Shown piece after piece: positions 21,292-30,382 of a stretch of DNA of 59,516 bases. This DNA is from Rhodoferax sp. (GTDB lineage: Bacteria > Pseudomonadota > Gammaproteobacteria > Burkholderiales > Burkholderiaceae_C): positions 1 through 59,516 of the forward strand of contig NZ_JAQTMS010000031.1 of the NCBI RefSeq assembly GCF_028714215.1. The letters are read 5' to 3'. Made by a program: the position numbers and the translations under genes. How positions within the stretch are numbered: the stretch's first letter is position 1; each line of letters opens with the position of its first letter. The notes beneath the pieces were generated by a model. It was not told where the DNA came from. It worked only from the letters and a program-made list of their open reading frames with translations, and ran no database searches.

Positions 21292-21420
21292 CTATTCCTT
21301 TTTCCCCTCCAGCACCTGACCGTTCTGTCTCAAGGTGGCACTGAGCACAGTCCCGTCGGCATTGCGATTGAACTGGACCACGGCACCGACCGCCTTGATT
21401 TCAATTACCTTCCCACACAT
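21292..21420 (-). CDS. Possible 42-residue small protein or gene remnant
   Basis: ATG to TAG frame of 42 residues beginning M-C-G-K-V-I-E-I-K, with an even amino-acid composition (hydrophobic start, polar N-G-Q-V-L-E-G-K-K-E end) that looks protein-like. There is no clear ribosome site. It faces away from the VOC gene. It may be a remnant of a longer protein. Not recognised. Confidence 0.25.
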   Translation of the reverse strand: MCGKVIEIKAVGAVVQFNRNADGTVLSATLRQNGQVLEGKKE

Positions 21421-21463
21421 AGCGAGGTGCGGCGATGGTGCTGATGGATGTTATCGTCAGACC

Positions 21464-22171
21464 ATGAGAACTCAAATCGATCACCTGGTCGTCGTGGCAC
21501 AGACTCTGGAGCTTGGCGTGCAGTGGTGCGAGGCCACCTTGGGCATTACGCCCGGCCCCGGCGGTGACCACGCGCTGTACGGCACCCACAACCGCTTGTT
21601 CAAGATCGCCACGCCGGCCAACCCGCTGGCCTATTTTGAAATCATCGCCATCAACCGAGAAGCCAAAAGGCCCGCCAATGCGCCGTCCAGGCGGTGGTTT
21701 GACATGGACGATGCGGCGCTGCAAGCGGCCGTCGCCAGCGAGCCGCGCTTTGTGCATTTTGTAGCCAACACCAGCGACATTCAGGCCGCTCGCGCCGCAT
21801 TGAAAGCGCAAGGCATTGATCGCGGGCCAGCGGTGCAAGCCAGCCGTCATTCGCGCAAAGGCTTGCTGCAGTGGCAGATCACGGTGCGCGACGATGGCCA
21901 GCGCCTGTTCGACGGTGCTCTTCCAAGCCTGATTCAATGGGGCAAACCGGATGAAGCCGAACCGCTGCGCCTGCACCCCAGAAACAGCTTGCCGCGATCA
22001 GGCGTTAGCTTGCAGGGCATTGCCGTCACGCATCCGGTGGCCGCCAAGTTGCAAGCGGCTTACGAGGCCATCGGCCTCACGGGCATCAAGGTTGAGACCG
22101 GCCCGGCCAACATCACCGCGACCCTGCACACGCCAAGAGGTGTGGTCACGCTTCAAAGCCACGGTATTTAG
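21464..22171 (+). CDS. VOC-family (glyoxalase-like) protein
   Basis: 235 residues. The N-terminus I-D-H-L-V-V-V-A-Q-T-L-E and later F-V-H-F-V-A-N-T and H-P-V-A-A-K-L segments are typical of the Glyoxalase-like (Glyoxalase_3) group of the vicinal-oxygen-chelate superfamily. Such proteins often bind a metal, but the substrate is unknown. The start at 21464 is where the VOC fold begins; the frame extends upstream without family character. Confidence 0.75.
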   Translation: MRTQIDHLVVVAQTLELGVQWCEATLGITPGPGGDHALYGTHNRLFKIATPANPLAYFEIIAINREAKRPANAPSRRWFDMDDAALQAAVASEPRFVHFVANTSDIQAARAALKAQGIDRGPAVQASRHSRKGLLQWQITVRDDGQRLFDGALPSLIQWGKPDEAEPLRLHPRNSLPRSGVSLQGIAVTHPVAAKLQAAYEAIGLTGIKVETGPANITATLHTPRGVVTLQSHGI

Positions 22172-22252
22172 CGTTTGCGTAGCGGCAACGCATGCGCGTC
22201 AAGGCGCGCAGGTCTGCACCACCTTCAAACACGCGCAGGCTCAACTGCTCCG

Positions 22253-23407
22253 TCAATCGTCCAGGCCGGACATGCCCAGTCGGTGCGGCAGGGGCTGGGC
22301 GCCGGCGATGCGGTACATCACCTGGCCCGGCCAGGACAAATAGCCGTCCAGCCGGCAGGAAAACAAGACCCCGTTGGTCTGGCTCTGGTAGCTGGTGCGC
22401 GCCTTGGGGCCGTGCGGATTGGCGGGGTCGATGACGTCGCAAATGACCTGCCCCTTTTTGACCTGGGCGCCGGGTTTCACATGGAAGACCAGAAAGCCGG
22501 TGCCCTGGCTGTAGCCCACATCCATGCCGCTCATGGGCATGGCCGGCGACAGCAGGCGTGGCAGCGGTTGTGCGCGGCCCTTGATGACGCCGCGCCGCAC
22601 CAGCCAGCGGTACAGGTTGTTGGCGTCGCTGCGGCCCAGCGCGTCGCTGACGTCGAACTGGCTGCGCATCTCCACCGTGACCGACATGCAGGCTTGCGGT
22701 AGGGCGGCTTGGGTAAAGCGCTCGCGCAAGCGGCCCCACAAGGACGCATGCACACCGGAGAAGGTCAGGCTCTTGGCATAAGGCTGATTGCACAGGCTGG
22801 CCTGGGCGCCCAGGTCGGCGGCCAGTTCCCGAATGGCGCCGTTGGGCCAGTCGCATTCCGAGGTGAACAGGTGCAAGGCCGCGTGGATGTCGCAGTGCAA
22901 ATCCAGCACGTAGTCGGCATCGACGCTCAGCTTCATGATTTCGACGCGCAGCGTCTGCAATTCATTGACCGGCTTCATCTCGGCCAGCAGCTCGCGCGCC
23001 GCCTTGCGAACGCGCTTGACGTTGGCCTCGGCGTCGGCGCCCAGTCGTTGGCCGACGCGCTCGGCGACGGCGTCGCTCAAGTCCAGCCAGTTGCGGTTGA
23101 AGTTCTCGTAGCTCAGCAGGTTGTAGCGACCGGCATGCGCATTGCCGACCAGTTGCGACTGGCCAATCGGGTTGACCGTCGGCACGACGATGATTTCGCC
23201 CTGGATCAGGCCTTTGCGTTCGGCCGCCAGCAACTGCGGCATCAGGTGGTGCAAGGCCATGGTGCCGGGCATTTCATTGGCGTGGATGGCCGCTTGCAGA
23301 TAGACCTTGGGGCGGGCACCGGCTTTGCCGAAGCGCAGCCAGCGGATCTGCTTGTGTGAGCCCGGCGTCATGCTGGGCAAATCGATGTGGTTGATTTTGG
23401 CGGGCAT
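22253..23407 (-). CDS. Succinylglutamate desuccinylase/aspartoacylase-family hydrolase
   Basis: 384-residue zinc hydrolase of the M14-like AstE/ASPA group. H42-x2-E45 (I-H-A-N-E-M-P-G) and H171 in L-D-L-H-C-D are the expected metal ligands, and E246 (V-E-M-R-S-Q) is a candidate catalytic glutamate. The C-terminal 100 residues resemble a lipoyl-like beta barrel (G-A-Q-V-K-K-G-Q-V-I) seen in this subfamily. It probably removes an acyl group from an amino acid or a similar amide, but the substrate is not evident. Confidence 0.82.
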   Translation of the reverse strand: MPAKINHIDLPSMTPGSHKQIRWLRFGKAGARPKVYLQAAIHANEMPGTMALHHLMPQLLAAERKGLIQGEIIVVPTVNPIGQSQLVGNAHAGRYNLLSYENFNRNWLDLSDAVAERVGQRLGADAEANVKRVRKAARELLAEMKPVNELQTLRVEIMKLSVDADYVLDLHCDIHAALHLFTSECDWPNGAIRELAADLGAQASLCNQPYAKSLTFSGVHASLWGRLRERFTQAALPQACMSVTVEMRSQFDVSDALGRSDANNLYRWLVRRGVIKGRAQPLPRLLSPAMPMSGMDVGYSQGTGFLVFHVKPGAQVKKGQVICDVIDPANPHGPKARTSYQSQTNGVLFSCRLDGYLSWPGQVMYRIAGAQPLPHRLGMSGLDD

Positions 23408-23608
23408 TGGTTTCTCCGGTCGGGGATGTTGCCGGTCAGTCTAACGCAAGGCTTTTCATACCCCGGCGAGCAGGGCGATCGCCCCCCGCTCTTCAGCGTC
23501 GTCGTTACCTGTCTTTACAAACGAAACAGTCTGAGTACAGCCCATTGCCTGGTTCGAACGTTTAATTCGCAGGCGCGCCAATTGGTGTATTACTTGAAGG
23601 AATTCTTT

Positions 23609-24082
23609 ATGAGCATGACCCAAACTTCCAACCGTATCCATCCCTTGCTGGCCACCGCCGCGGTATCCGTCACGCTGGTCAGCCTGGTGGGCATTGCCGC
23701 CATTACCGGCGTGCTGCCGAGTTCGCACGGTTCCCCCGCGGACGGTGCACAACAGACCGGCGCTGTTGCCTCGCTGCCGGCGGCGTCGGCTGCTACAAGC
23801 AAAAACAGTGGCAGTGAAACCATGCCGCGAGAACCGGCAACGCATACCTACACAGCTGCTGCCGCCAAGCCGGCCCGGCAACAGGCCTCGGCGCCGGCCC
23901 ATCCGCAGGCGGCTGCAGCGCCGGTTGCGCAAAACAGCCCCATCGGAATCGGTGTCGGCGCGGTGGTCGGCGGCCTGCTGGGCAATCAGATGGGTGGCGG
24001 CAACGGCAAAGCCCTGGCCACCATTGCCGGCGCCGTGGGCGGTGGCTACCTGGGCAACGAAATCGCCAAGAAGAATCAGTAG
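23609..24082 (+). CDS. Glycine-zipper 2TM-domain membrane protein
   Basis: 157 residues. An N-terminal hydrophobic helix (about 12-36) is followed by an Ala/Pro/Gln-rich linker (40-108) and a C-terminal glycine zipper (about 110-153) with repeated G-x3-G spacing and G-G-L-L-G-N-Q. This matches the Rickettsia 17-kDa antigen-type glycine-zipper 2TM family of envelope proteins. ATG at 23609 has AAGGA upstream. Its end overlaps the convergent BtuF-like gene by 7 bp. Confidence 0.8.
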   Translation: MSMTQTSNRIHPLLATAAVSVTLVSLVGIAAITGVLPSSHGSPADGAQQTGAVASLPAASAATSKNSGSETMPREPATHTYTAAAAKPARQQASAPAHPQAAAAPVAQNSPIGIGVGAVVGGLLGNQMGGGNGKALATIAGAVGGGYLGNEIAKKNQ

Positions 24083-24924
24083 CCGGCTGCCACACGCTGC
24101 GGGGTTTCGCCCTGCCGGCGACCCCAATCCATGATGATGCGATGCAACTGGTTCACGCCGTCGGTCAGGGCGGCCGGGCCGGGTTGCAGGATGTCGGCGG
24201 ATTTGATTTCAAACAACTGCCGGTTTTGCACCGCGTTGATTTTGTCCCAGCCCGGTCGTGCCGCCACTTTTTCGGGCCGGAATTTCTTGCCGCACCAGGA
24301 GCCGATGATGATGTCGGGATTGCGTCGCACGATCTCCGCCGGGTCGGCAATGATCCGGTTCTTGCCCAAGGATTGAATTGCCAATTCCGGAAAGCAGTCA
24401 TCGCCGCCGGCCATTCCGATCAGTTCGGAGACCCAGCGAATGGCGCTGATGGGCGGCTCGTCCCATTCCTCAAAGTAGATTTTCGGACGGCGTGCCAGGC
24501 CACTGGCGGCGTCGGCTAGCGCCACCAGTTGGCGCTGCATGTCTTGAATCCTTTCAAGACCCAGCCGCTCCTGCCCCAGCATGGCCGCCACCTGGTACAG
24601 CATGGAAAAAATCTCGTCCACGCTGCGCTGGTTGAACACCGTGACCTGAACGCCATGGCGAATCAGCGCCGCGGCAATGTCGGCCTGCAGATCGGAAAAA
24701 CCAAAAACACAGTCGGGATGCAAGGCCAGAATCTTGTCGATGTTGGCGCTGGTGAAAGCGCTGACCCGCGGTTTTTCGTCCCGCGCACGGCGCGGCCGCA
24801 CCGTGTAACCCGAAATGCCGACGATGCGGTGTTGCTGCCCCAGCAGGTACAGCCACTCGGTGGTCTCTTCGGTCAGGCAGACGATGCGCTGCGGTCCTGG
24901 CGCGAGCGCAAAACGTTCGGTCAT
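24076..24924 (-). CDS. Cobalamin-binding BtuF-like ABC substrate-binding protein
   Basis: 282 residues of the type III periplasmic-binding fold (BtuF/FhuD/FepB). Segments P-Q-R-I-V-C-L-T-E-E-T-T-E-W-L, K-I-L-A-L-H-P-D-C-V-F-G-F and R-R-N-P-D-I-I-I-G-S are characteristic. No signal peptide is visible, and no btuC or btuD is nearby, so a cytoplasmic role or an unseen export route is possible. ATG at 24924 starts just before family homology; an alternative ATG at 24948 would add 8 residues. It lies downstream of the thioesterase gene on the same strand. Confidence 0.78.
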   Translation of the reverse strand: MTERFALAPGPQRIVCLTEETTEWLYLLGQQHRIVGISGYTVRPRRARDEKPRVSAFTSANIDKILALHPDCVFGFSDLQADIAAALIRHGVQVTVFNQRSVDEIFSMLYQVAAMLGQERLGLERIQDMQRQLVALADAASGLARRPKIYFEEWDEPPISAIRWVSELIGMAGGDDCFPELAIQSLGKNRIIADPAEIVRRNPDIIIGSWCGKKFRPEKVAARPGWDKINAVQNRQLFEIKSADILQPGPAALTDGVNQLHRIIMDWGRRQGETPQRVAAGY

Positions 24925-24979
24925 TGAGCCGGTCACCGGCAGCTCCATGGCGAATGAGGGTCCACCGTTCAAGACCGGT

Positions 24980-25795
24980 TCAGCCGCGGCGGCTGACCGA
25001 CAGGCTTTGCATGGCCCGGCCGACCAGGCCATGAACGTCATAGAGCGCCGATTCGGCCAGCCCGCCGCCGCTGGGGCCGAGGTGGGTGCGGGCATCCAGG
25101 CAGATCCATTCACCCCGGGGCTTGCGCAGCAGATGGAGGGTCAGGTCCGAATTGACAAAACTGTAGCGCTCAAAGTCCAGAATCGCGCTGATCCCGTTGC
25201 CCGAATCGGCAGCCACGGCAACGCGCTGGTAGTCGCTTGGCGACTCGTCATCCAGCAGCGGGTGGCGCAGGCGGAACCAGACCGCGCAGGGGCCGTCGAA
25301 CATGCGGCCGCGCGCCAGCCGGGTCTCGACCAGGTCGGCGTAACCGGTGTGCTTGCCGGCAAATGGGAATACGCAGCTTTCCGATTCCAGCGGACCTTGG
25401 GGCGCCAGCGGCAACGGATGGCCCGGCAAGCCGTCCGGAATGGGTACATCGTTCTCGCGCTGGGCCAGCGCGGTGAAGCGCGCAACTTCTTTTCCCGCGG
25501 CCATCAGCCGCGCCGAAAAATGACCGGCGTTGCGTCCAGCGTAGTCGGTGGCGACCTCGATCGCGACCTCGCCAATGGGCACCGGACGCAGCAGGTTGGC
25601 GGTCAACCGCGCGATGTGGGTCAAGCCATGCTTGGCCGCGGCCTGCTCGACGGCGCGGCATACCAGGGCGATCGGCGGGCCGGCGTGCTGGTGCTCCGGA
25701 TGCCAGGGGCCGCGCGTCAGCACGCTGGCGCGGTAGGCGCCGCTGCCCAGCCATTGGTAGGCGCTGGCGGGTAGGGCGTCGCCGCGGCTGGTCAA
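24980..25795 (-). CDS. Thioesterase-family protein (acyl-CoA thioesterase-like)
   Basis: 271 residues with two hot-dog-like halves. The N-terminal half has H-Q-H-A-G-P-P-I-A-L-V and a strand-rich region ending in A-R-F-T-A-L-A-Q; the C-terminal half has W-I-C-L-D-A-R-T-H-L-G-P-S-G-x-G, the typical end of TesB-like proteins. It probably hydrolyses acyl-CoA thioesters; the substrate is unknown. It precedes the BtuF-like gene by 32-56 bp. Confidence 0.78.
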   Translation of the reverse strand: MTSRGDALPASAYQWLGSGAYRASVLTRGPWHPEHQHAGPPIALVCRAVEQAAAKHGLTHIARLTANLLRPVPIGEVAIEVATDYAGRNAGHFSARLMAAGKEVARFTALAQRENDVPIPDGLPGHPLPLAPQGPLESESCVFPFAGKHTGYADLVETRLARGRMFDGPCAVWFRLRHPLLDDESPSDYQRVAVAADSGNGISAILDFERYSFVNSDLTLHLLRKPRGEWICLDARTHLGPSGGGLAESALYDVHGLVGRAMQSLSVSRRG

Positions 25796-25938
25796 GCCAG
25801 GCTCCGGTCAAAAGAAGCGACAGCGGCGCTGGTGGGCAGGTGCATAGGGATGTTTTCCAATTTCTGTTTCCATGGCCATGATGAGCGCGACTTTAGCGCA
25901 CCGACCTCGGGCCGGTCGAAACATCAAGGTGGCCGGGG

Positions 25939-27204
25939 TCAGTGCGGTTCCAGTGTTCCTGCTTCACGCCGGCTCGCATGGGAGCTGTTGCGCTGGCGGC
26001 GAAAGTGAACGATCGCCAGACACAGCGATGCCAGCTGCAGTGCCGAGCAAAAATAGAATGGCGCGCCAATGCGCCAATCGCCCCGGGGGTAGTGCGAAAC
26101 CAGGGCCAGCAAGGGCGCTGCCAGCATCGGCGCCAGCACCGCCATCAAGCTGTTGAGCGAACTCACCGCACCCAGCGTCTGGCCCTGGCTGCGGCTGTCC
26201 GCCGCTGATGAAATCAGGCTCTGCACCGAAGCGGCCACCGTCACGCCAAAGATATTCACGCCGATGACGACGTACATCATCCAGCCCTCGGTCGCGGCAC
26301 CCCACAGGGCGCAGGCCAACGCCGACGAGATCAGGCCCAGGATGGCCAGGCGCTGCGGGGAAAAGCGCTTCAGCAGACGTCCCAGCAGGAACCCCTGCAC
26401 GGCCACCGACACCAGGCCCACCATGGCCAGCGACCAGCCATTCTCCAGCGGGCCCCAGCCAAACTTGAAGCTGCTGTAGAGCACCCAGCTGGTGTACAGC
26501 ACGAACTGCGCCAGACCGCTGAAGGCGACCACGCCGACCAGCGGACCCACCCCCCTGAGTTGCGCCAGCTTGCGCAAGGAAGCCACCGGGTTGGCCGAGC
26601 GCCAGCTGAACGCTTTGCGCTGCGCGATGGGCAAGGACTCCGGCAGCACAAAATAGCCGTACAGCAAATTGACCATGGCCAGAACCCCGGCGACGAGAAA
26701 CGGGAGCTGTAAATTGATGGCGCCCAGCAGCCCGCCCATGACCGGGCCGACGATGAAACCCAGCCCCATCATGGCGCCCAGCAAGCCGAAGCGTTTGGTC
26801 CGCTGCTCGGGCGGCGTGATGTCGGCCACGTAAGCGTTGGCGATGGCGGCATTGGCCTGCATGGCACCGGCCGCCACCCGCACGGCGATCAAGACCCACA
26901 AGGCGGTGGCGAACGCGGTGCCGAAAAAGCTGACGCCCAAACCCAGAAAGCCCAGCAGCAACACCGGCCGGCGGCCGAAATGGTCGGACAGGGCACCGAG
27001 TACCGGCGACATCAGGAAATTGGAGAAGCCGAAGGAAAAGGCGATGACGCCGTACCAGTAAGCCTGATCGGATTTGGAGGCGGAGAAGCTGCCAACCAGC
27101 GCCGGCAGCACCGGAATGATCAGGCCGATGGCCACCATGTCGAGCAGCACGGTCAGCATGATGAAGGGCATCGCGGCGTCACGCGAGCGCAGGGTCTTAA
27201 GCAT
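25939..27204 (-). CDS. MFS transporter, TCR/Tet-type efflux pump
   Basis: 421-residue major facilitator with 12 predicted helices. The loop 2-3 motif G-A-L-S-D-H-F-G-R-R-P-V is intact and the antiporter motif region G-L-G-F-I-V-G-P-V-M-G-G is in helix 5, both typical of drug:proton antiporters of the tetracycline-resistance/MdtG type. ATG at 27204 overlaps the end of the DUF2239 gene by 8 bp, so the two are co-expressed. Substrate not predictable. Confidence 0.87.
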   Translation of the reverse strand: MLKTLRSRDAAMPFIMLTVLLDMVAIGLIIPVLPALVGSFSASKSDQAYWYGVIAFSFGFSNFLMSPVLGALSDHFGRRPVLLLGFLGLGVSFFGTAFATALWVLIAVRVAAGAMQANAAIANAYVADITPPEQRTKRFGLLGAMMGLGFIVGPVMGGLLGAINLQLPFLVAGVLAMVNLLYGYFVLPESLPIAQRKAFSWRSANPVASLRKLAQLRGVGPLVGVVAFSGLAQFVLYTSWVLYSSFKFGWGPLENGWSLAMVGLVSVAVQGFLLGRLLKRFSPQRLAILGLISSALACALWGAATEGWMMYVVIGVNIFGVTVAASVQSLISSAADSRSQGQTLGAVSSLNSLMAVLAPMLAAPLLALVSHYPRGDWRIGAPFYFCSALQLASLCLAIVHFRRQRNSSHASRREAGTLEPH

Positions 27205-27835
27205 GGCGAGTGTCCTGAACCGACCCGTCGGCAGCGACTTGAAAAGCCGGTCCGGCCAACTGCTGCAGGTGCGTCTGCACGTCGCTTGGCCAGGACGCCA
27301 GCAGCGCGTCGAACTTGCCGCGGTCGGCGGCAAAAAGCGCGCGTGCCGCCTCTTCAAAACCATCCAGATTGCCGGCCATGGCGGACATGAACCGGTAGGC
27401 TGCGGTTTGCGCCTGGCGCACGCTGTCGCTTGAGGAATTGGCCCGCTTGGCCTGTTCCACCAGCTTGCGCAAGGCGACCGAGGCGCCGCCGGGCTGGCTG
27501 CTCAGCCATTCCCAATGGCGCGGCAACAAAGTCACCTCGCGCGCCACCACGCCCAGCCGCGGCCGGCCCGGCCCGGCGGGTGCGGCACGCGGCGTTTCAT
27601 CGGTGGACGGTGCCGCCTCCTTGGCCGGCACATTGAGCCGGCGCAACATCTGTGCCGGGGTGCCGCGACAGTCAAAATCGATCAGTTCGCTGGTCACCGC
27701 ATTGAATACCAGTATTCGGGCCAGCGGGTGCGCGTCGGAGGTTTCCTTGACCTTGAGCGCCACCACCGGGAGCGGGCCAGCCGCTATTTTCTGATTGCCA
27801 TCGAACGCGATATAGGGGGGAGCTGATGGGTCCAC
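27197..27835 (-). CDS. DUF2239-family protein
   Basis: About 212 residues. The DUF2239 hallmarks are present: an N-terminal Y-I-A-F-D-G segment, the basic G-R-P-R-L-G-V-V-A-R-E-V-T-L-L-P-R-H-W-E-W and P-G-G-A-S-V-A-L-R-K-L-V. The function is unknown. I prefer the GTG at 27835, which has GAAGAAAGA upstream and begins just before homology; a TTG at 27868 would add 11 residues. The nearest ATG (27855) is out of frame. It is translationally coupled to the MFS gene downstream. Confidence 0.75.
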   Translation of the reverse strand: MDPSAPPYIAFDGNQKIAAGPLPVVALKVKETSDAHPLARILVFNAVTSELIDFDCRGTPAQMLRRLNVPAKEAAPSTDETPRAAPAGPGRPRLGVVAREVTLLPRHWEWLSSQPGGASVALRKLVEQAKRANSSSDSVRQAQTAAYRFMSAMAGNLDGFEEAARALFAADRGKFDALLASWPSDVQTHLQQLAGPAFQVAADGSVQDTRHA

Positions 27836-27871
27836 TGGGGTCTTTCTTCGGACATTGAAGGAGTGCAAATT

Positions 27872-27911
27872 ATACCCGGATAAAACATACTTTAACTATA
27901 TTACCCGGATT
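27872..27911. promoter_or_regulatory. Direct repeats in the DUF2239 / aldo-keto reductase divergent region
   Basis: TACCCGGAT occurs at 27872 and again at 27902, exactly 30 bp apart, within an unusually A+T-rich stretch. The spacing of about three helical turns fits cooperative binding of one regulator to one DNA face. The regulator is unknown. Confidence 0.45.
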
Positions 27912-28050
27912 TAATGTAACGGTTTCAATTTTGTCCTGTTTTCAATGGTTTCTGGTGCTTATAAACGTCGACCCGATGTCCGGCTACTGGTTGCATCACA
28001 GCAAGGAAGCCCGACTCCAGCCAAAATGGTGAATTCAAAGGAGAAGCACG

Positions 28051-29037
28051 ATGCAAACACGCCGACTGGGTCAATCCGCCCTTCAGGTTTCAATGCAGGG
28101 ACTTGGCTGCATGGGCATGTCCGAGTTTTACAGCGGGCGCGACGACACGGCATCCATCGCCACCATCCACCGCGCGCTGGATCTGGGCGTCAATTTCCTC
28201 GACACCGCCGATATGTATGGCGTCGGCAAAAATGAGGAATTGGTCGGCAAAGCCATCGCCGGCCGCCGCCAGGGCCTCATCCTGGCGACCAAATTCGGCA
28301 ACATGCGGGGCGAAGACGGATCCTTCAGGGGCGTCAATGGACGGCCCGACTATGTACGTGCCTGCTGCGATGCCAGCCTCAAGCGCCTGGGCGTGGAGGT
28401 CATCGACCTCTATTACCAGCACCGCGTCGACCCCAATGTGGCTATCGAAGACACGGTCGGAGCCATGGCTGAACTGGTGCAGGCCGGCAAGGTGCGCTAT
28501 ATCGGCTTGTCCGAAGCCGCCCCCGACACGATTCGACGGGCCCATGCCGTGCATCCCGTCACGGCCTTGCAAACCGAATATTCACTCTGGAGCCGTGAGC
28601 CCGAGGAGGAACTGCTATCCACGGTTCGTGCTCTGGGTATCGGTTTTGTCGCCTACAGTCCCCTGGGCCGCGGTTTTCTGACCGGTGCCTTCAAGACGCC
28701 CGACGACTTTGCGCCGGACGACTACCGCCGTCATGCGCCGCGCTTTCAGGGAGAGAATTTCCGGAAGAATCTTGCCCTGGTGGAAGAAGTTCAGGCCATC
28801 GCTGCCGGTCTGGGCTGCACGGCGGCCCAGTTGGCCCTGGCCTGGGTCATGGCACAAGGCACTGACATTGTTCCCATCCCTGGCACCAAGCGCATCGCTT
28901 TGCTTGAGCAAAACATCGCGGCCTGCGATCTGGTGCTTTCAAACGAAATTCTCGCGCGCCTGGACCGTGTGATGCCCGCCGGAGTCGCCACCGGGCAGCG
29001 CTACGCGCCGGCATCCATGCAGATGCTCAACCTCTGA
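28051..29037 (+). CDS. Aldo/keto reductase
   Basis: 328-residue NADPH-dependent oxidoreductase of the AKR superfamily. The catalytic tetrad D51, Y56, K81 and H124 (D-T-A-D-M-Y, T-K-F-G, Y-Y-Q-H) is complete, and the late I-P-I-P-G-T-K-R motif binds the cofactor. ATG has AAAGGAGAA 8 bases upstream. It is the only plus-strand gene at the edge of the catabolic island and overlaps the convergent xdhC-like gene by 11 bp. It might act on an aldehyde of that pathway, but this is only positional. Confidence 0.9.
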   Translation: MQTRRLGQSALQVSMQGLGCMGMSEFYSGRDDTASIATIHRALDLGVNFLDTADMYGVGKNEELVGKAIAGRRQGLILATKFGNMRGEDGSFRGVNGRPDYVRACCDASLKRLGVEVIDLYYQHRVDPNVAIEDTVGAMAELVQAGKVRYIGLSEAAPDTIRRAHAVHPVTALQTEYSLWSREPEEELLSTVRALGIGFVAYSPLGRGFLTGAFKTPDDFAPDDYRRHAPRFQGENFRKNLALVEEVQAIAAGLGCTAAQLALAWVMAQGTDIVPIPGTKRIALLEQNIAACDLVLSNEILARLDRVMPAGVATGQRYAPASMQMLNL

Positions 29038-30049
29038 GGAACTGGCCGCTTCGGCCGTCGGCGGTCGATACGGCAGAGGGCGTCGAGTTCCTGGCCTGAA
29101 CGATCTCGGCCACAATGGAAACGGCAATTTCTGCTGGCATCTTGGCGCCGATGGCCAAACCGACCGGACCGTGCAATCGTCCCATTTCTTCGACAGTCAG
29201 ATCAAAGTGTTCGATCAGTCGCTCCTTTCGGAGCTGCTGGTTGCGCCGCGATCCGAGGGCCCCGACGTAGAAGGCCTGGGATCGCAGCGCCTCGATCAGC
29301 GCCATGTCGTCCAGTTTGGGGTCGTGCGTGAGGGCAACGATGGCAGTGTGGGCGTCGGGCACCATTTGGCGCACGACATCGTCGGGCATGCCTTCGACAT
29401 GGCGCGCAACCGGCACGCCAGCAGCCAGGGTGGCTGCGTATTCTTCACGCGGGTCGCATACCAGCACTTCGAAATCGAGCAGCACCGCAATTTGCGCAAC
29501 CGTCTGCGACAATTGTCCTGCACCAATCAGCAGCAAACGCCATTTGGGACCGAACACGGTGGTCAACGTCAAGCCGTCAAACACAAGGCCCTGTCCCCGC
29601 AACGCGCCGGCCAGCAACACGGCGCCGCTGCTCAGGGTCAGCGTTCGTGCCACCAATTCGTGCGCGGCGGTGCGCGTCAGCAGTTGTTCGATCCAGTTGC
29701 TGTCCAGCAAGGGCTCCTGCAGCAGTCGCAAGGTGCCGCCGCAGGGGATGCCGAAATGGGCGGCTTCGTCCTTGCTGACGCCGTAGCTGATCATGGTCGG
29801 TCGCTCCAGCACGGGCGCAGCACCGTTGACCGACTGGAGTCTAGCCCTGGTGCGTGCGATCAGATCGTCCTCAACGCAACCGCCCGATACCGAGCCGCTT
29901 ACCAGCCCGTCATCCCGCACCGCCAGCAACGCACCCGGCGGGCGTGGTGCGCTGCCCCAGGTTTCCACAACGGTGACCAGGGTAGCGGCATGATTGGCGC
30001 GGCGCCAGTGCAGCGCATCGGCGAGAACTTTGAGGTCAAGGCTTTCCAT
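29027..30049 (-). CDS. XdhC/CoxI-family molybdenum-hydroxylase maturation protein
   Basis: 340 residues. The N-terminal XdhC_CoxI domain has [19 protein letters not shown] and G-I-P-C-G-G-T. The C-terminal half is a Rossmann-like XdhC_C domain ([19 protein letters not shown]). XdhC proteins bind the Mo cofactor, promote its sulfuration and pass it to xanthine-dehydrogenase-type enzymes. The partner is very likely the hydroxylase encoded at 39142-42784. It lies downstream of the liv genes on the same strand. Confidence 0.9.
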   Translation of the reverse strand: MESLDLKVLADALHWRRANHAATLVTVVETWGSAPRPPGALLAVRDDGLVSGSVSGGCVEDDLIARTRARLQSVNGAAPVLERPTMISYGVSKDEAAHFGIPCGGTLRLLQEPLLDSNWIEQLLTRTAAHELVARTLTLSSGAVLLAGALRGQGLVFDGLTLTTVFGPKWRLLLIGAGQLSQTVAQIAVLLDFEVLVCDPREEYAATLAAGVPVARHVEGMPDDVVRQMVPDAHTAIVALTHDPKLDDMALIEALRSQAFYVGALGSRRNQQLRKERLIEHFDLTVEEMGRLHGPVGLAIGAKMPAEIAVSIVAEIVQARNSTPSAVSTADGRSGQFLRG

Positions 30050-30073
30050 GGGCTGCCATTTTTTGTCCGAGTA

Positions 30074-30373
30074 CTAGCCCAGTTCGAAATCGCCCGACTG
30101 GATTCGTTTGACACCCTTGGCGCTCGTCTGCTTCCAGACCAGTCACGAACACGGTTTTGATACCGCGCTGCTTCAGGTAACCGGCCAACCCGGTTGTCGT
30201 CTTGTGGTCGGTTTCCTCCAAAGCGCAGTAGCTACCCAGGCTCTTGTGATAGCCCTTGCGCACAATGATCTGGGCGGTCGGCAGCTTGAGGCCCTTGTGC
30301 AGGGCGGCATCGTCAGTGCCCTGCACGCAATGATCCGGCCACAGAACCTGTGTGCCATAGGACTGGACCATGA
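30074..30373 (-). pseudogene. pncA: Nicotinamidase (pncA) relic with deletions
   Basis: The frame reading Y-G-T-Q-V-L-W-P-D-H-C-V-Q-G-T and on to G-L-A-G-Y-L-K-Q-R-G-I-K-T-V-F-V-T-G-L is unmistakably the middle of nicotinamidase PncA. The N-terminal part with the catalytic Asp is missing. After T-G-L homology resumes in another frame as W-K-Q-T-S-A-K-G-V-K-R-I-Q-S-G-D-F and stops at a TAG (30074-30076), which looks like a PncA C-terminus. The roughly 40 residues between, including the nucleophilic Cys region, are gone. An open frame of 116 codons (30036-30386) survives but cannot make active enzyme. It begins in an ATGA overlap with the end of livF. Confidence 0.8.
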
Positions 30374-30382
30374 ATGAACCCC

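Larger units (their letters stand above)
21146..21463. other. Intergenic region with strong hairpin
   Basis: 318 bp between the repeat lipoprotein and the VOC protein. It contains a 15-bp perfect hairpin at 21202-21237 and, on the minus strand, a 42-codon open frame at 21292-21420. Nothing else is recognisable. Confidence 0.6.

Noticed and set aside
27784..27855. ATG at 27855 as start of the DUF2239 gene
   Set aside because: That frame stops after 23 codons and is out of frame with the DUF2239 domain; the GTG at 27835 fits better.
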